From assembly GCF_021390495.1 (NCBI RefSeq), contig NZ_JAJEJP010000002.1:1-64000 (forward strand): 64,000 nt of DNA, written 5' to 3'. This document shows positions 16,022-26,055 of the stretch, piece by piece. The number at the start of each line of letters is the position of its first letter. The first letter of the stretch is position 1. A program made the translations under genes and the position numbers. The stretch comes from Paraburkholderia sp. ZP32-5. Its GTDB lineage: Bacteria > Pseudomonadota > Gammaproteobacteria > Burkholderiales > Burkholderiaceae. A model generated the notes under the pieces. The model was not told where the DNA came from and searched no databases. It saw only the letters and a list, made by a program, of their open reading frames with translations.

Positions 16022-16974
16022 ATGCTTCCGTGGAATCGTTGAGCGACCTCGTGGTCGAGCGGGTGGGCTTTGGCATCTTCGTGCTCGATCGCGATATGAA
16101 CGTGCTGATGTGGAACCGCTTCATGCAGGACCACAGTGGGCTCGCACCCGACCAGGTGGTGGGCCGCCCGATCTTTACGCATTTTCCGGATCTGCCGCGC
16201 GTATGGCTGTCGCGCAAGATCGAAAGCGTGTTCCAGCTCGGCACCTTTGCCTTCAGCTCGTGGGAGCAACGGCCGTATCTGTTCCGCTTCGATCATGACC
16301 GGCCGATTACGGGCGGCGTCGATTTCATGCAGCAGGACTGCACGTTCATGCCGCTGATGCGCGAGCGCGAAGTGGTGGCCGTCTGCGTGACGATCTCCGA
16401 TGTCACGCATGTGAGCATCGTGCAGCGCGAACGCGAGGAGGCGGTCGCGAAGCTGCAGGAATACGCGAATCTCGACGGGCTGACCGGCATCCCCAACCGG
16501 CGCTTTTTCGAAGCGCGTCTGCAGGCCGAGTTCACGCGCTGGCAGCGCTACGGCGGTGATATGTCGATGCTGCTGTTCGATCTCGATCACTTCAAGACGA
16601 TCAACGACCAGTTCGGCCACGGCGGCGGCGATACCGTGTTGCGCGTGATGGCCGAGCGCGTCGCCAACGTGGTGCGCGCGCAGGATACCTTCGGGCGCTT
16701 CGGCGGCGAGGAGTTCGCGCTGCTGCTGCCGTGCACGCCGCTGGACGACGCGATGCTGGTGGCGGACAAGATTCGCCGCGTGATCGCCGAGACGCCGGTC
16801 GAGTTGCTGGGCACGAGCGTGGCGGTCACGGCGAGCTTCGGCGGCGCGGCGGCGCACGCGGGCGCGCCCGCCTACGACGTGCTGATCAACGAGGCCGACG
16901 CGGCGCTCTACAAGGCGAAGCGCCAGGGACGCAATTGCTCGGTCGCATTCCGGCTCGCCGGGGCCGATTCGTAG
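16018..16974 (+). CDS. PAS-GGDEF diguanylate cyclase
   Basis: The 318-residue soluble protein has an N-terminal PAS-like sensor (about 10-130; FGIFVLDRDMNVLMWNRFM) and a C-terminal GGDEF domain (about 150-312). The active-site motif is intact as GGEEF at 229-233. The product-binding I-site RxxD is present at 220-223, so feedback inhibition by c-di-GMP is expected. It makes c-di-GMP from two GTP. It is last in the operon with the CheY-like regulator and CheC-like phosphatase, which probably control its input. Confidence 0.9.
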   Translation: MNASVESLSDLVVERVGFGIFVLDRDMNVLMWNRFMQDHSGLAPDQVVGRPIFTHFPDLPRVWLSRKIESVFQLGTFAFSSWEQRPYLFRFDHDRPITGGVDFMQQDCTFMPLMREREVVAVCVTISDVTHVSIVQREREEAVAKLQEYANLDGLTGIPNRRFFEARLQAEFTRWQRYGGDMSMLLFDLDHFKTINDQFGHGGGDTVLRVMAERVANVVRAQDTFGRFGGEEFALLLPCTPLDDAMLVADKIRRVIAETPVELLGTSVAVTASFGGAAAHAGAPAYDVLINEADAALYKAKRQGRNCSVAFRLAGADS

Positions 16975-17182
16975 CGAACGCCGCGCCGCGCGGTCTTCCC
17001 CTCCGTCCCCATATCCGGGCGCGAAACTGCGGCCGGCTGCAAAGATTGCTATACTTTTCGCCGTTTCCGGCCTCCTGGCCGGCTCTTTCGCGCGTGTCCG
17101 CGCGCGCGGGCGCACTGCCCAGCGGGTCGGCATAAAAACCTCTTTGATCGCCTTTCAGCGGGCGCCTCCAGCGGAGATCGTC

Positions 17183-18031
17183 TTGGCTGTTTCCAATCTT
17201 GTCGTGGACGATACTGAAATCGACGCCGCTGCCGCTACGTCCGGCAGCTCGTTCTATCTTGCGATGCGCATTCTGCCGGTGGCGCAGCGCGACGCGATGT
17301 ATCAGGTCTACGCTTTCTGCCGCGCCGTCGACGACATCGCCGACAGCGACCTGCCACGCGCCGAACGCGCGGCTGCGCTGGAGCAATGGCGCGCCGACAT
17401 CGACGCATGCTATGCCGGCGCACCGCGCGCATCGCTGCGCGCGCTCACGCGGCACATCCACACCTTCCATCTGCAACGCGAAGATTTCCACGCGATGATC
17501 GATGGCATGGCGATGGACGCCGCCGCCGACATCTGCGCGCCCGACGACGCGACGCTCGACCTGTATTGCGACCGTGTCGCGAGCGCGGCGGGCCGTCTGT
17601 CGGTGAGGATATTCGGGATGCGCGAAGAACCGGGCAGGCTGCTCGCGCATCACCTGGGCCGCGCGCTGCAGCTCACTAACATCCTGCGCGATATCGACGA
17701 AGACGCCGATATCAACCGCTGCTACCTGCCGCTCGAACTGCTCGCGCGCGAAGGCATCGCGGTCACGAACCCGCACGAAATCGCCGACGATCCTTCGCTG
17801 CCGCGCGTTTGCGCGACGCTCGCCGAGCGCGCGAAGGAGCACTTCGCCGCATCCGACGCGATCATGGACCGCGAGCCGCGCATGCAGGTGCGCGCGCCGC
17901 GCATCATGTCGGGCGTCTATCGCGTGCTGCTGGAGCGCACGCTCGATCGCGGCTTCGACATTCCGCGCACCAAGGTCCGCAAGCCGAAGCTGCGTCTGCT
18001 GTGGATCGTCGCGCGGTACGCGCTGTTCTGA
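17183..18031 (+). CDS. hpnD: Presqualene diphosphate synthase HpnD
   Basis: A trans-isoprenyl synthase (282 residues) that condenses two farnesyl diphosphates to presqualene diphosphate, the first step of hopanoid precursor synthesis in the HpnCDE route. The two Asp-rich metal-binding motifs are visible: DDIAD at 50-54 and NILRDIDEDAD at 166-176. The TTG at 17183 is preferred because CGGAG lies 6 bases upstream and it gives the usual MAVSNLVVDD beginning. An earlier in-frame TTG at 17144 has no RBS. It leads the hpnD-hpnE-shc-hpnG operon. HpnC, the usual neighbour, is missing here. Confidence 0.9.
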   Translation: MAVSNLVVDDTEIDAAAATSGSSFYLAMRILPVAQRDAMYQVYAFCRAVDDIADSDLPRAERAAALEQWRADIDACYAGAPRASLRALTRHIHTFHLQREDFHAMIDGMAMDAAADICAPDDATLDLYCDRVASAAGRLSVRIFGMREEPGRLLAHHLGRALQLTNILRDIDEDADINRCYLPLELLAREGIAVTNPHEIADDPSLPRVCATLAERAKEHFAASDAIMDREPRMQVRAPRIMSGVYRVLLERTLDRGFDIPRTKVRKPKLRLLWIVARYALF

Positions 18032-18035
18032 GCTG

Positions 18036-19301
18036 ATGCCGAAGCTCGTCCACGTGGTCGGCGCGGGCGCGGCCGGCCTCGCCGCCGCCGTGCAATTGCA
18101 GCGGCGCGGCGCGCGGGTCGTGCTGCACGAAGCGCAGGACCACGCGGGCGGCCGCTGCCATTCGTTCTACGACGCGCGGCTCGGCACGACACTCGATAGC
18201 GGCAATCACATCGTGCTGTCGGGCAATGCGTCGACGCTGAACTACCTGCGCGCGATCGGCGCCGCCGACGAACTGGCCGGTCCGTCGCTGCCCGAGTATT
18301 CATTCGTCGACCTGGCCACGCGGGCGCGCTGGAACGTGCGCCTGTCGCCGGGGCGGTTGCCGTGGTGGATTTTCGATCCGCACGCGCGCACGCCGAACAC
18401 GCACCCGGCCGATTATCTGGCGCTCGTGCCGCTGCTGTTTGCGAAGCCCGGCCGCAGCGTCGCGCAGACGATGCGCTGTGACGGCCCGCTGTGGGACAGG
18501 CTGCTCAGGCCGCTGCTGCATGCGCTGCTCAATGTCGAGCCGCGCGATGCGTCGGCCGAACTGACCGGCGCGATCGTGCGCGAGACGCTGCTCGAGGGCG
18601 GCCTCGCGTGCCGGCCGCTGATCGCGCGCAACGGCCTTGGCAGCGCGTTCGTCGACCCGGCGTTGCGGCTGCTGCAACATGGCGGCGCGACGATCCGGCT
18701 CGGCTCCCGGCTGCAAGACATCACGTTCGCGGCCGAACCGGCTCGCGTGCGGGCGTTGCATTTCGGCGAGGACAGCATCACGCTCGGCGTGAACGAGGCC
18801 GTCATTCTGGCGCTGCCGCCCGAAGTGGCGCCGGCGCTCGTGCCGGGGATGTGCGCACCGAACCGCTTCGCGGCGACGATCAATGTGCATTTCGCCGTCG
18901 AGCCGCCGGTCGGCTTGCCGCCAGTCAGCTGTCTGCTGAACGGCACGGCCGAATGGCTGTTCGCGTTCGATGGTCGCCTGTCGGTAGCGCTCGCCGATGC
19001 CGGCAAGCAACTCGATACGCCACCCGATGCGCTGGCGGCGACCGTATGGGCCGAGGTCGCGCGGGCGATCGATCTGCCGCTCGCGCCGATGCCGCCGTGG
19101 CAGGTCGTCGCTGAACCTCGCGCGACATTTGCCGCGCTGCCCGCGCAGGAAACGCTGCGCCCGGGCATGCGCACTCGCTGGAACAACCTGATGCTGGCGG
19201 GCGACTGGACGGCCACCGGCCTGCCCCCGACGCTAGAAGGCGCGATCCGCTCCGGCCAGAAGGCCGCGGATGCGCTGCTGAATCAAACGATGGAACGCTG
19301 A
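18036..19301 (+). CDS. hpnE: Squalene-forming FAD-dependent desaturase-like protein HpnE
   Basis: The 421-residue flavoprotein has an N-terminal Rossmann motif GAGAAG at 9-14 and a phytoene-desaturase-like C-terminus (LMLAGDWTATGLPPTLEGAI) that contacts FAD. In the HpnCDE pathway it reduces hydroxysqualene to squalene. It starts 4 bp after hpnD and its stop overlaps the shc start by one base, so the genes are translationally coupled. Confidence 0.9.
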   Translation: MPKLVHVVGAGAAGLAAAVQLQRRGARVVLHEAQDHAGGRCHSFYDARLGTTLDSGNHIVLSGNASTLNYLRAIGAADELAGPSLPEYSFVDLATRARWNVRLSPGRLPWWIFDPHARTPNTHPADYLALVPLLFAKPGRSVAQTMRCDGPLWDRLLRPLLHALLNVEPRDASAELTGAIVRETLLEGGLACRPLIARNGLGSAFVDPALRLLQHGGATIRLGSRLQDITFAAEPARVRALHFGEDSITLGVNEAVILALPPEVAPALVPGMCAPNRFAATINVHFAVEPPVGLPPVSCLLNGTAEWLFAFDGRLSVALADAGKQLDTPPDALAATVWAEVARAIDLPLAPMPPWQVVAEPRATFAALPAQETLRPGMRTRWNNLMLAGDWTATGLPPTLEGAIRSGQKAADALLNQTMER

Positions 19302-21373
19302 TGAACGATTTATCCGAAAGCCAGCCGCTCGATGCGGTTCTGCCTGAATCCGCCGACGCGGCGCTTGCCGCGGCCGACACGACCGCCGAGCCGAGCGAGC
19401 CGCCGGTGCTCGCTGCTGCTGCGACTGCCTCCGCAACCGACACCGCGACTCCGCTCGACATCTCGATCACGCGCGCGACCGACGCGATCCTCGCCGCGCA
19501 GCAGCCCGACGGCCACTGGGTCTACGAACTCGAAGCCGACGCGACGATTCCGGCCGAATACGTACTGCTGGTTCACTACCTCGGCGAAACGCCGAACCTC
19601 GAACTCGAACAGAAGATCGCCCGTTATCTGCGCCGTATCCAGCTGGCCGACGGCGGCTGGCCGCTCTTTACCGATGGCGCGTTCGACGTCAGCGCGAGCG
19701 TGAAAGCGTACTTCGCGCTGAAGATGATCGGCGATCCGGTCGACGCCGAGCACATGGTGCGCGCGCGCGAAGCGATCCTCGCGCACGGCGGCGCGGAACG
19801 CGTGAACGTGTTCACGCGGGTGCTGCTCGCGCTGTTCGGCGTGGTGTCGTGGCGCGCGGTGCCGATGATGCCCGTCGAGATCATGCTGCTGCCGATGTGG
19901 TTTCCGTTCCACCTGTCGAAGGTATCGTACTGGGCGCGCACCGTGATCGTGCCGCTGCTGGTGCTCAACGCGAAGCGGCCGCTGGCGCGCAATCCGCGCA
20001 AGGTGCGCATCGACGAGCTGTTCCGCGGCGCGCCGGTCAACACCGGCATGAACGAACGCGCGCCGCATCAGCACGCGGGCTGGTTCGGCTTTTTCCGTTG
20101 TGTCGATACGGTGCTGCGCGCATTCGACGGCCTGTTCCCGAAGGCCACGCGCGAGCGCGCGGTTCACGCGGCGGTCGCGTTCGTCGACGAACGGCTGAAC
20201 GGCGAGGACGGCCTCGGCGCGATTTTCCCGGCGATGGCCAACTCGGTGATGATGTACGACGTGCTCGGCTATCCGGCCGATCATCCGCATCGCGCGATCG
20301 CGCGCAAGTCGCTCGACAAGCTGCTCGTGATCAAGGAAGACGAAGCGTATTGCCAGCCGTGTCTGTCGCCGGTATGGGACACCTCGCTGGTCGCGCATGC
20401 GCTGCTCGAAACCGGCGAGGCGCGCGCCGAGCAGGCGGCCGAGCGCGGGCTCGACTGGCTGCGTCCGTTGCAGATTCTCGACGTGCGCGGCGACTGGATC
20501 TCGCGCCGCGAACACGTGCGCCCAGGTGGCTGGGCGTTCCAGTACAACAACGCGCATTACCCGGACGTCGACGATACGGCGGTCGTCGTGATGGCGATGC
20601 ATCGTTCGGCGGCGCTCACGCAATCGACAGCCTATGAGCAGGCGATGGCGCGCGCGCGCGAATGGGTGGTCGGCATGCAGAGCAGCGATGGTGGCTGGGG
20701 CGCGTTCGAGCCGGAAAACACGCAGTACTACCTGAACAACATTCCGTTCTCCGATCACGGCGCGCTGCTCGATCCGCCGACGGCCGACGTGTCGGGCCGT
20801 TGTCTGTCGATGCTCGCGCAGATCGGCGAATTGCCGCAAAACAGCGAGCCGGCGCGGCGCGCGTTCGACTACATGCTGAAGGAGCAGGAGTCGGACGGCA
20901 GCTGGTACGGACGCTGGGGCCTGAACTACATCTACGGTACGTGGACTGCGCTGTGCTCGCTGAACGCGGCGGGCATGTCGCACGACGACCCGCGCATGAA
21001 GCGCGCGGCGCAGTGGCTCGTGTCGATCCAGAATGAGGACGGCGGCTGGGGCGAGGGCGGCGAGAGCTACAAGCTCGACTATCGCGGCTACGAGCGCGCG
21101 CCGAGTACCGCGTCGCAAACCGCGTGGGCGCTGATGGGCCTGATGGCGGCAGGCGAGGTCAATCACGACGCAGTCGCGCGCGGTATCGACTATCTGCAGC
21201 GCGAACAGCGCGAGCATGGGCTGTGGGATGAAACGCGCTTTACCGCGACCGGCTTCCCGCGCGTGTTCTATCTGCGCTACCACGGTTATCGCAAGTTCTT
21301 CCCGCTGTGGGCGCTGGCGCGTTTCCGTCATCTGAAGCGCAATGGGCTCACGCGCGTCGCGGTCGGGATGTAA
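19301..21373 (+). CDS. shc: Squalene-hopene cyclase
   Basis: The 690-residue membrane-associated cyclase turns squalene into hopene and diplopterol. The catalytic DxDD motif is DVDD at 422-425. Several QW repeats are present (for example SSDGGWGAFEPEN, NEDGGWGEGGESY, QEQESDGSWYGRWG and the N-terminal ADGGWPLFTDG). The N-terminal ~50 residues are a low-complexity Ala/Glu/Thr extension not needed for the fold. It follows hpnE with a one-base overlap and precedes hpnG by 3 bp. This gene is the signature of hopanoid synthesis. Confidence 0.96.
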   Translation: MNDLSESQPLDAVLPESADAALAAADTTAEPSEPPVLAAAATASATDTATPLDISITRATDAILAAQQPDGHWVYELEADATIPAEYVLLVHYLGETPNLELEQKIARYLRRIQLADGGWPLFTDGAFDVSASVKAYFALKMIGDPVDAEHMVRAREAILAHGGAERVNVFTRVLLALFGVVSWRAVPMMPVEIMLLPMWFPFHLSKVSYWARTVIVPLLVLNAKRPLARNPRKVRIDELFRGAPVNTGMNERAPHQHAGWFGFFRCVDTVLRAFDGLFPKATRERAVHAAVAFVDERLNGEDGLGAIFPAMANSVMMYDVLGYPADHPHRAIARKSLDKLLVIKEDEAYCQPCLSPVWDTSLVAHALLETGEARAEQAAERGLDWLRPLQILDVRGDWISRREHVRPGGWAFQYNNAHYPDVDDTAVVVMAMHRSAALTQSTAYEQAMARAREWVVGMQSSDGGWGAFEPENTQYYLNNIPFSDHGALLDPPTADVSGRCLSMLAQIGELPQNSEPARRAFDYMLKEQESDGSWYGRWGLNYIYGTWTALCSLNAAGMSHDDPRMKRAAQWLVSIQNEDGGWGEGGESYKLDYRGYERAPSTASQTAWALMGLMAAGEVNHDAVARGIDYLQREQREHGLWDETRFTATGFPRVFYLRYHGYRKFFPLWALARFRHLKRNGLTRVAVGM

Positions 21374-21376
21374 CGG

Positions 21377-22132
21377 ATGTCCTTGTCGATAACGTCGCCG
21401 GCGGGTGCTGGTGCTGGTGGCTTGCCCGTGATCGTCGTGACCGGCATGGCGTTCGAGGCGCGCATCGCGCGTGGTGACGGCAGCGAGCGGGTCGAAGTCG
21501 TGTACGCGGCGCGTGCCGATCTGCTTGAACGCGCGCTGAGCGCGGCGGTCGCGCGTGGCGCGGCCGGGATCATCAGCTTCGGTACGGCGGGCGGGCTCGC
21601 GCCCGATCTGGAGCCCGGCGCGTTGATCGTTGCCGATGCGGTGAATGGACCGTTCGGGCGGCTCGATACCGATCGGCAGTGGGCGGACAGGATCGCCACG
21701 GCCGTGACCGCGACGGCGGCGCGCAGCGGGCTTGCTGGGCGTTTGCGACGCGGCCCGATGGCGGCTGTCGCCGCACCGCTGATTACCGCCGACGACAAAC
21801 GCGCGCTGCACAACTCGACCGGCGCGCTCGCGGTCGATATGGAATCGCATATCGCGGGCGCGACGGCCGCCGCATATGGCTTGCCGTTCGCGGTGTGCCG
21901 CGCGGTCGTCGATCCGGCGTGGCGCACGCTGCCGCCGGCCGCCACGGCTGGCCTGCGCGATGACGGCAGCACGGCGCTCGGACCGATTCTGCGCGAACTG
22001 TTGCGGCAACCGTCGCAACTGGGTGCGCTGATGCGTCTCGCCGCCGATGCGCGTGCCGCGCGAGCCGCGCTGGTTCAGGCGCGGCGGGCGATGGGCGAGG
22101 GTGGTGTGCTGCGGATGCCGGCCGTCGTTTAA
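21377..22132 (+). CDS. hpnG: Hopanoid phosphorylase HpnG (adenosylhopane nucleosidase)
   Basis: A 251-residue nucleoside phosphorylase-family protein. Known HpnG removes adenine from adenosylhopane to give ribosylhopane. Visible features are the family glycine-rich stretch GIISFGTAGGLAPDLEPGALIVAD and the base/ribose segment ALAVDMESHIAGATAAAYGLPF, containing the conserved MESH. It starts 3 bp after shc and is last in that operon. It converges on the mlaA-like gene with 20 bp between stops. It works after HpnH, encoded at 26.8 kb. Confidence 0.88.
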   Translation: MSLSITSPAGAGAGGLPVIVVTGMAFEARIARGDGSERVEVVYAARADLLERALSAAVARGAAGIISFGTAGGLAPDLEPGALIVADAVNGPFGRLDTDRQWADRIATAVTATAARSGLAGRLRRGPMAAVAAPLITADDKRALHNSTGALAVDMESHIAGATAAAYGLPFAVCRAVVDPAWRTLPPAATAGLRDDGSTALGPILRELLRQPSQLGALMRLAADARAARAALVQARRAMGEGGVLRMPAVV

Positions 22133-22152
22133 CGTGCGTTTTTGTCGAACCG

Positions 22153-23223
22153 CTATTGCACTGCGGGTGTGGCCGACGCGCCAGCCGGCGCGACAGGTGC
22201 AGCTGGCGCAGTAGCCGGCGCTGCGCCGCTCGCCGCCGCATCACCGGGATCGGTGTAGTTAGGCAAGCCGTCCGGCGCGCGTTTCGCGGCACCCGATGCA
22301 CCGTTCGGTGCCGGCGTCGTGTCACCCGGGTCGGTGTAATTCGGCAAATCATCCGGCGCCGCCTTACCCGCACCGCCCGCCCCCGAAGCACCATTCGGCG
22401 CTTCCCCAACATCCCCCGGGTCCGAATAGTTCGGCAGCCCGCCCGCCGGCGCGCCAGCCGCGGGCGCGCTCGCTCCCGTGTTCCCCTGATCGTCGTAATT
22501 CGGCGGCGGCGCATTGTTGTCGCTCGTGCCGCGCAGGCGCGCGCGGCGCTGCTGCGTATAGGCATCGCGCACGAACGAGTATTTGTCGAGCGCGGCCTGT
22601 TGCAGCAGATCGGTCGCGCCGAGCAGATCCGAGCGCGTGCTCACGAATTGCAGCACGTACAGCGGATTACGCGTTGCCGGTTCCATGTAGTTCAACGGAT
22701 TGAACTTCACGTCGACGACGAGCCCCATGCTGTCACGCACGGTGCTCGGTCCGAACAGCGGCAACACGAGATACGGCCCCGACGGAATGCCCCAATGCCC
22801 GAGCGTCAGACCGAAGTCCTGGTGATGCTTCGGCAAGCCCGCCGGCGTCGCCCAGTCGAGCAGACCGCCGATGCCGAATACCGAGTTGAACGCGAAGCGC
22901 ATGATGTCTTCGGTCGCATCGGTGATCTTCAGTTGCAGCAACGCGTTCGCGGCGTTGGTGAGGTCGCCGAGATTCGAGAAGAAGTTGCTGACGGCGGTGC
23001 GCAGCGGCTGCGGCGTCACCTTCTGATAGCCCTTTGCGACCGGCACCGCGACATAGCGGTCCACGCCGTCGTTGAAACTGAAGATCGCCCGGTTCACGGG
23101 TTCGAACGGATCGCCCGGCTTGCGGTCGGGCGCGGTTGCGCAGCCGGAGATCAAACTCACAGCGGTGAGCGTCAGCGTGGCCTGGGTGGCCAATGTGGCC
23201 AGGTTGGCGTTACGCAGCTTCAT
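22153..23223 (-). CDS. MlaA/VacJ-family outer-membrane lipoprotein with C-terminal repeats
   Basis: The ATG at 23223 follows AAGGA and gives 356 residues. A lipoprotein signal ends with the lipobox LISGC. The MlaA domain runs from about 37 to 245 (DPFEPVNRAIFSFNDGVDRYVAVPVAKGY, then GPSTVRDSMGLVVD). MlaA removes misplaced phospholipid from the outer membrane. The last ~110 residues are Ala/Gly/Pro rich and carry four copies of an (L/P)PNYxDxGD motif. It starts 2 bp after the hpnN stop, so it is in one operon with the hopanoid transporter and probably handles hopanoids or associated lipids. A long open frame upstream of 23223 is a shadow of hpnN. Confidence 0.85.
   Translation of the reverse strand: MKLRNANLATLATQATLTLTAVSLISGCATAPDRKPGDPFEPVNRAIFSFNDGVDRYVAVPVAKGYQKVTPQPLRTAVSNFFSNLGDLTNAANALLQLKITDATEDIMRFAFNSVFGIGGLLDWATPAGLPKHHQDFGLTLGHWGIPSGPYLVLPLFGPSTVRDSMGLVVDVKFNPLNYMEPATRNPLYVLQFVSTRSDLLGATDLLQQAALDKYSFVRDAYTQQRRARLRGTSDNNAPPPNYDDQGNTGASAPAAGAPAGGLPNYSDPGDVGEAPNGASGAGGAGKAAPDDLPNYTDPGDTTPAPNGASGAAKRAPDGLPNYTDPGDAAASGAAPATAPAAPVAPAGASATPAVQ
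22240..22510. repeat. Degenerate tandem repeats in the mlaA-like 3' end
   Basis: Four units about 75-85 bp apart each encode a PNYxDxGD-type motif (GLPNYTDPGD, DLPNYTDPGD, GLPNYSDPGD and a diverged PPNYDDQGN). The spacers are Ala/Pro/Gly rich. Confidence 0.7.
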
Positions 23224-23225
23224 GC

Positions 23226-25841
23226 CTAAATTCCTTTTTGCTTCGCGCGACGTTGGCGCGGCTTGCCCATCAGCACCGGTTGGAACACCACCGCGCCGAT
23301 CAGCGTGCAGAACAGCGACAGCGCGAGCAGACGTCCCATGCTCGACGTGCCGGGATGATGCGACAGCCAGAGGCTGCCGAACGCGGTGGCCGTGGTCGCG
23401 GCGCTGAACAGCACCGCGTGCGTCAGGCTCGATTGCAGCAGGCCGGTCTGGCCGTGGCGCCACGCCATCACGAAATAGATCTTGAATGCGACGCCGACGC
23501 CGAGCATCAGCGGGAGCGCGATGATGTTCGCGAAGTTCAGCGGCATGCCGAACACCACGCACAGTTCGAGCGTCACGAGCGCGGAGACCAGCAGCGGCAC
23601 CAGCGTGCGCAACACGTCGCCGACACGCCGCAACGCGATCCATAGCAGCACCGCGATCGACAGCAACGCGTAGACGGCCGCTTGCAGGAACGCCTTGATG
23701 ATCGTGTCGGCCGAATGCAGGATCGAAATCGGTCCGCCGATCGCGCCCGGCTCCGCCTTCTTCACCGCGTGGGCGAAGCGCGCGAGCATCTGGTCGTCGT
23801 TCGGATCGACACCGGCGGGCACCTTCGGCGCGATGTCGACGAGCGCGTGGCCGCCCTTGCCGATCCACGTCGCGGTGATGCCCTTCGGCAGGTTCTCGCG
23901 GGTGATTTCGGCCGGCTGCAGCAGGTTCGTCAACTGCATCAACGCGATGCGCAGCGTGTCGGACATCGCGACTTCGGCGCGATCGCGCGTGGCGGCATCG
24001 GCGCTGGCGAGCTTTTGCAGCGTCGCCGACAGACGCTGCGCTTCGGCCGCGCCCGGCCCCGGATGATCCTCGGCGGCGAGCGACAGCTGGTTCGACGCGC
24101 GCTTGAGCGCGGCGACGCGCACTTCGTCGGTGGCCGGCTGCGCGGGTTGCTGCTGCAACGCGGGCAACAACTGCTGCGCGGCGCTCGCGATCAGCATCAT
24201 CTTCTGTTGCTGGTCGGTCGGCACGAAGGTGCTCAGTGTCGTCACGCGGCCCACTTCGGGCAGCTTGCGCAAACGCTCGGCCATCGCGTCGGCGTCGGCT
24301 AGCGACGGCGCGAGCGCATGCACGTTGTTGACCGCCGCTTCCGGTGAATCCTTCAGCGACAGCAGCGTCGCCATCGACTCCGTGTGCGGATCTTTCAGAT
24401 GCAGCGGATTGAAATCGAAGCGCAGATGCGTGAGCAGCGGCGTCGCGCCGAGCACGACGATCAGCGTGCCGATCAGCACGGGCTTGCGATGATGATCGAG
24501 GAAGTCGTCGACCGGCGCGAGCCGCTTGAAGCCCGGCGAGCCGGCTTCGCCCGGCGGCCGAAAGACCTTCAGCAGCGCGGGCAGCAGCGTCATGTTCGTG
24601 AAGTACGCGACGAACATGCCGACGCCTGCGATCTGGCCCAGCTCCGATACGCCGCGATAGGCGGTCGGCAGGAACGAGAAGAAGCTCAGCGCGACCGCGA
24701 CCGCCGCCAGCGTGAGCGGCACGCCGATGCTGTGCGCGGTGTGCATCAGCGCGGCCGATAGCCGGTTGTCGCGATTGCGCTCCTCGCGATACTTGACGCC
24801 GAACTGCACGCCGAAATCGACCCCGAGTCCAACGAACAGCACCATGAACGCGACCGAAATCATGTTGAGCGCGCCGACCATCATCAGACCGAGCGCGGCC
24901 GTGATTGCGAGGCCGACGAACAGCGTGATGAACACCGCGACGATCATGCGGCCCGAGCGCAGCGCGAGCCACAGAATGATCAGCACGACGACGAAGGTGC
25001 CGATGCCGTTGAGCACCGCGCCGTCCTGCACCGACGCGAACTCTTCGTCGGCGAGCGGCTGCTCGCCGGTCAGGCGGACCGTCGCGCCATAGCGTGAGTC
25101 CAGATGCAGCGACGCGGCGGTCGCGCGGATCGCCCTCGATGCGCTTGCGCCCGGTTCCAGCGCGTCGTAGTTGACGACCGGCTGCACGATGACGAATGCG
25201 CGCGCCGGATCGGTGGCGGCGCTCCTGTCGACCAGCGCGCGCCACGAGAACGCCGCCGGTTGGCCGGCTAGTACGCGATCGAGTGTGTTCGCGCTTTGCG
25301 AAAGCAGATGACTCATGTCGCCGAGCTTTACCTGACCCAGTTGCAACGGCAGCAGCAAGCTCGTTGTCAGCGTGCCGGCGAGGCCGGTCAGGCTCGGATC
25401 ATGCGCAAGCGCATTGACGAGCGGTCGCGACTGCACGAGTTGCGACGTGGTGGACATCACTTCGTCGGTGGACGGGAACAGCAGGCCGTTGTGTTCGAAG
25501 AACGGGCCGCCGGTGGGCTGCGAAACCGATGTGAACTCCTTCGAGTCGGCCCTGAGCGCGGCGGTCAGCGCGTTGGCTGCCGCATCGGCGAATTCGGGGG
25601 CGCGCGCCTCGACCACCACGAGCACGGTGTCGCCGCGCTCGGGGAACGCGGTGTCGATCGCGTTTTGCAATGCCGTCCATTGCTTGTCGGTTTCGACGAG
25701 ACGGCTGATGTCCGTATTGATCTTGAAGTTATGCGCGACGTAGACGCCACTCAGAACGGCGAGCACGAACGACAGCGCGATGATCCTGAACGGATGACGC
25801 ACCGAGTACGCGACGAGACGGACGATAGATGACTTCAGCAT
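23226..25841 (-). CDS. hpnN: Hopanoid transporter HpnN (MMPL/RND family)
   Basis: The ATG at 25841 ([20 protein letters not shown]) gives an 871-residue inner-membrane RND protein. It has a first membrane helix near residue 20, a large periplasmic loop, a five-helix MMPL bundle ([20 protein letters not shown]), a second loop and a second bundle ([23 protein letters not shown]). Known HpnN moves hopanoids to the outer membrane. The frame remains open upstream to 25973 without family similarity. It heads an operon with the mlaA-like gene and diverges from hpnM. Confidence 0.92.
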   Translation of the reverse strand: MLKSSIVRLVAYSVRHPFRIIALSFVLAVLSGVYVAHNFKINTDISRLVETDKQWTALQNAIDTAFPERGDTVLVVVEARAPEFADAAANALTAALRADSKEFTSVSQPTGGPFFEHNGLLFPSTDEVMSTTSQLVQSRPLVNALAHDPSLTGLAGTLTTSLLLPLQLGQVKLGDMSHLLSQSANTLDRVLAGQPAAFSWRALVDRSAATDPARAFVIVQPVVNYDALEPGASASRAIRATAASLHLDSRYGATVRLTGEQPLADEEFASVQDGAVLNGIGTFVVVLIILWLALRSGRMIVAVFITLFVGLAITAALGLMMVGALNMISVAFMVLFVGLGVDFGVQFGVKYREERNRDNRLSAALMHTAHSIGVPLTLAAVAVALSFFSFLPTAYRGVSELGQIAGVGMFVAYFTNMTLLPALLKVFRPPGEAGSPGFKRLAPVDDFLDHHRKPVLIGTLIVVLGATPLLTHLRFDFNPLHLKDPHTESMATLLSLKDSPEAAVNNVHALAPSLADADAMAERLRKLPEVGRVTTLSTFVPTDQQQKMMLIASAAQQLLPALQQQPAQPATDEVRVAALKRASNQLSLAAEDHPGPGAAEAQRLSATLQKLASADAATRDRAEVAMSDTLRIALMQLTNLLQPAEITRENLPKGITATWIGKGGHALVDIAPKVPAGVDPNDDQMLARFAHAVKKAEPGAIGGPISILHSADTIIKAFLQAAVYALLSIAVLLWIALRRVGDVLRTLVPLLVSALVTLELCVVFGMPLNFANIIALPLMLGVGVAFKIYFVMAWRHGQTGLLQSSLTHAVLFSAATTATAFGSLWLSHHPGTSSMGRLLALSLFCTLIGAVVFQPVLMGKPRQRRAKQKGI

Positions 25842-25980
25842 GTAGGCGAAAGTGGCCTTATCACGGGTGTTGTTTTTTGACGAAGGTGCATAAGTATACA
25901 GAGCCGGAGCACCGCAGCCCGACTTCGGTAGCAAGTGCGGCGCCCGGCGGCGCCGGCCGGGATGGGAACGCAATCCCGGC

Positions 25981-25986
25981 TATACT
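25981..25986 (+). promoter_or_regulatory. Possible -10 box upstream of hpnM
   Basis: TATACT lies 70 bp before the hpnM start in the 214-bp space between hpnN and hpnM. A clear -35 partner was not seen. Confidence 0.3.
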
Positions 25987-26055
25987 GGTCTATCCCTCTT
26001 TAGCCTTGGGCTGCGCGGTCCGCCGGCGCTACTTCTCTCTGGTCCTGACGAGCGT

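Noticed and set aside
19310..22018. A 902-residue frame antisense to shc
   Set aside because: Arg/His-rich composition without domains, typical of antisense shadows in G+C-rich DNA.
22153..25245. A single 1030-residue frame on the minus strand
   Set aside because: The first ~670 residues are Arg/Ala/Gly noise, a frame shadow of hpnN. Only the part from ATG 23223 is the MlaA-type gene.
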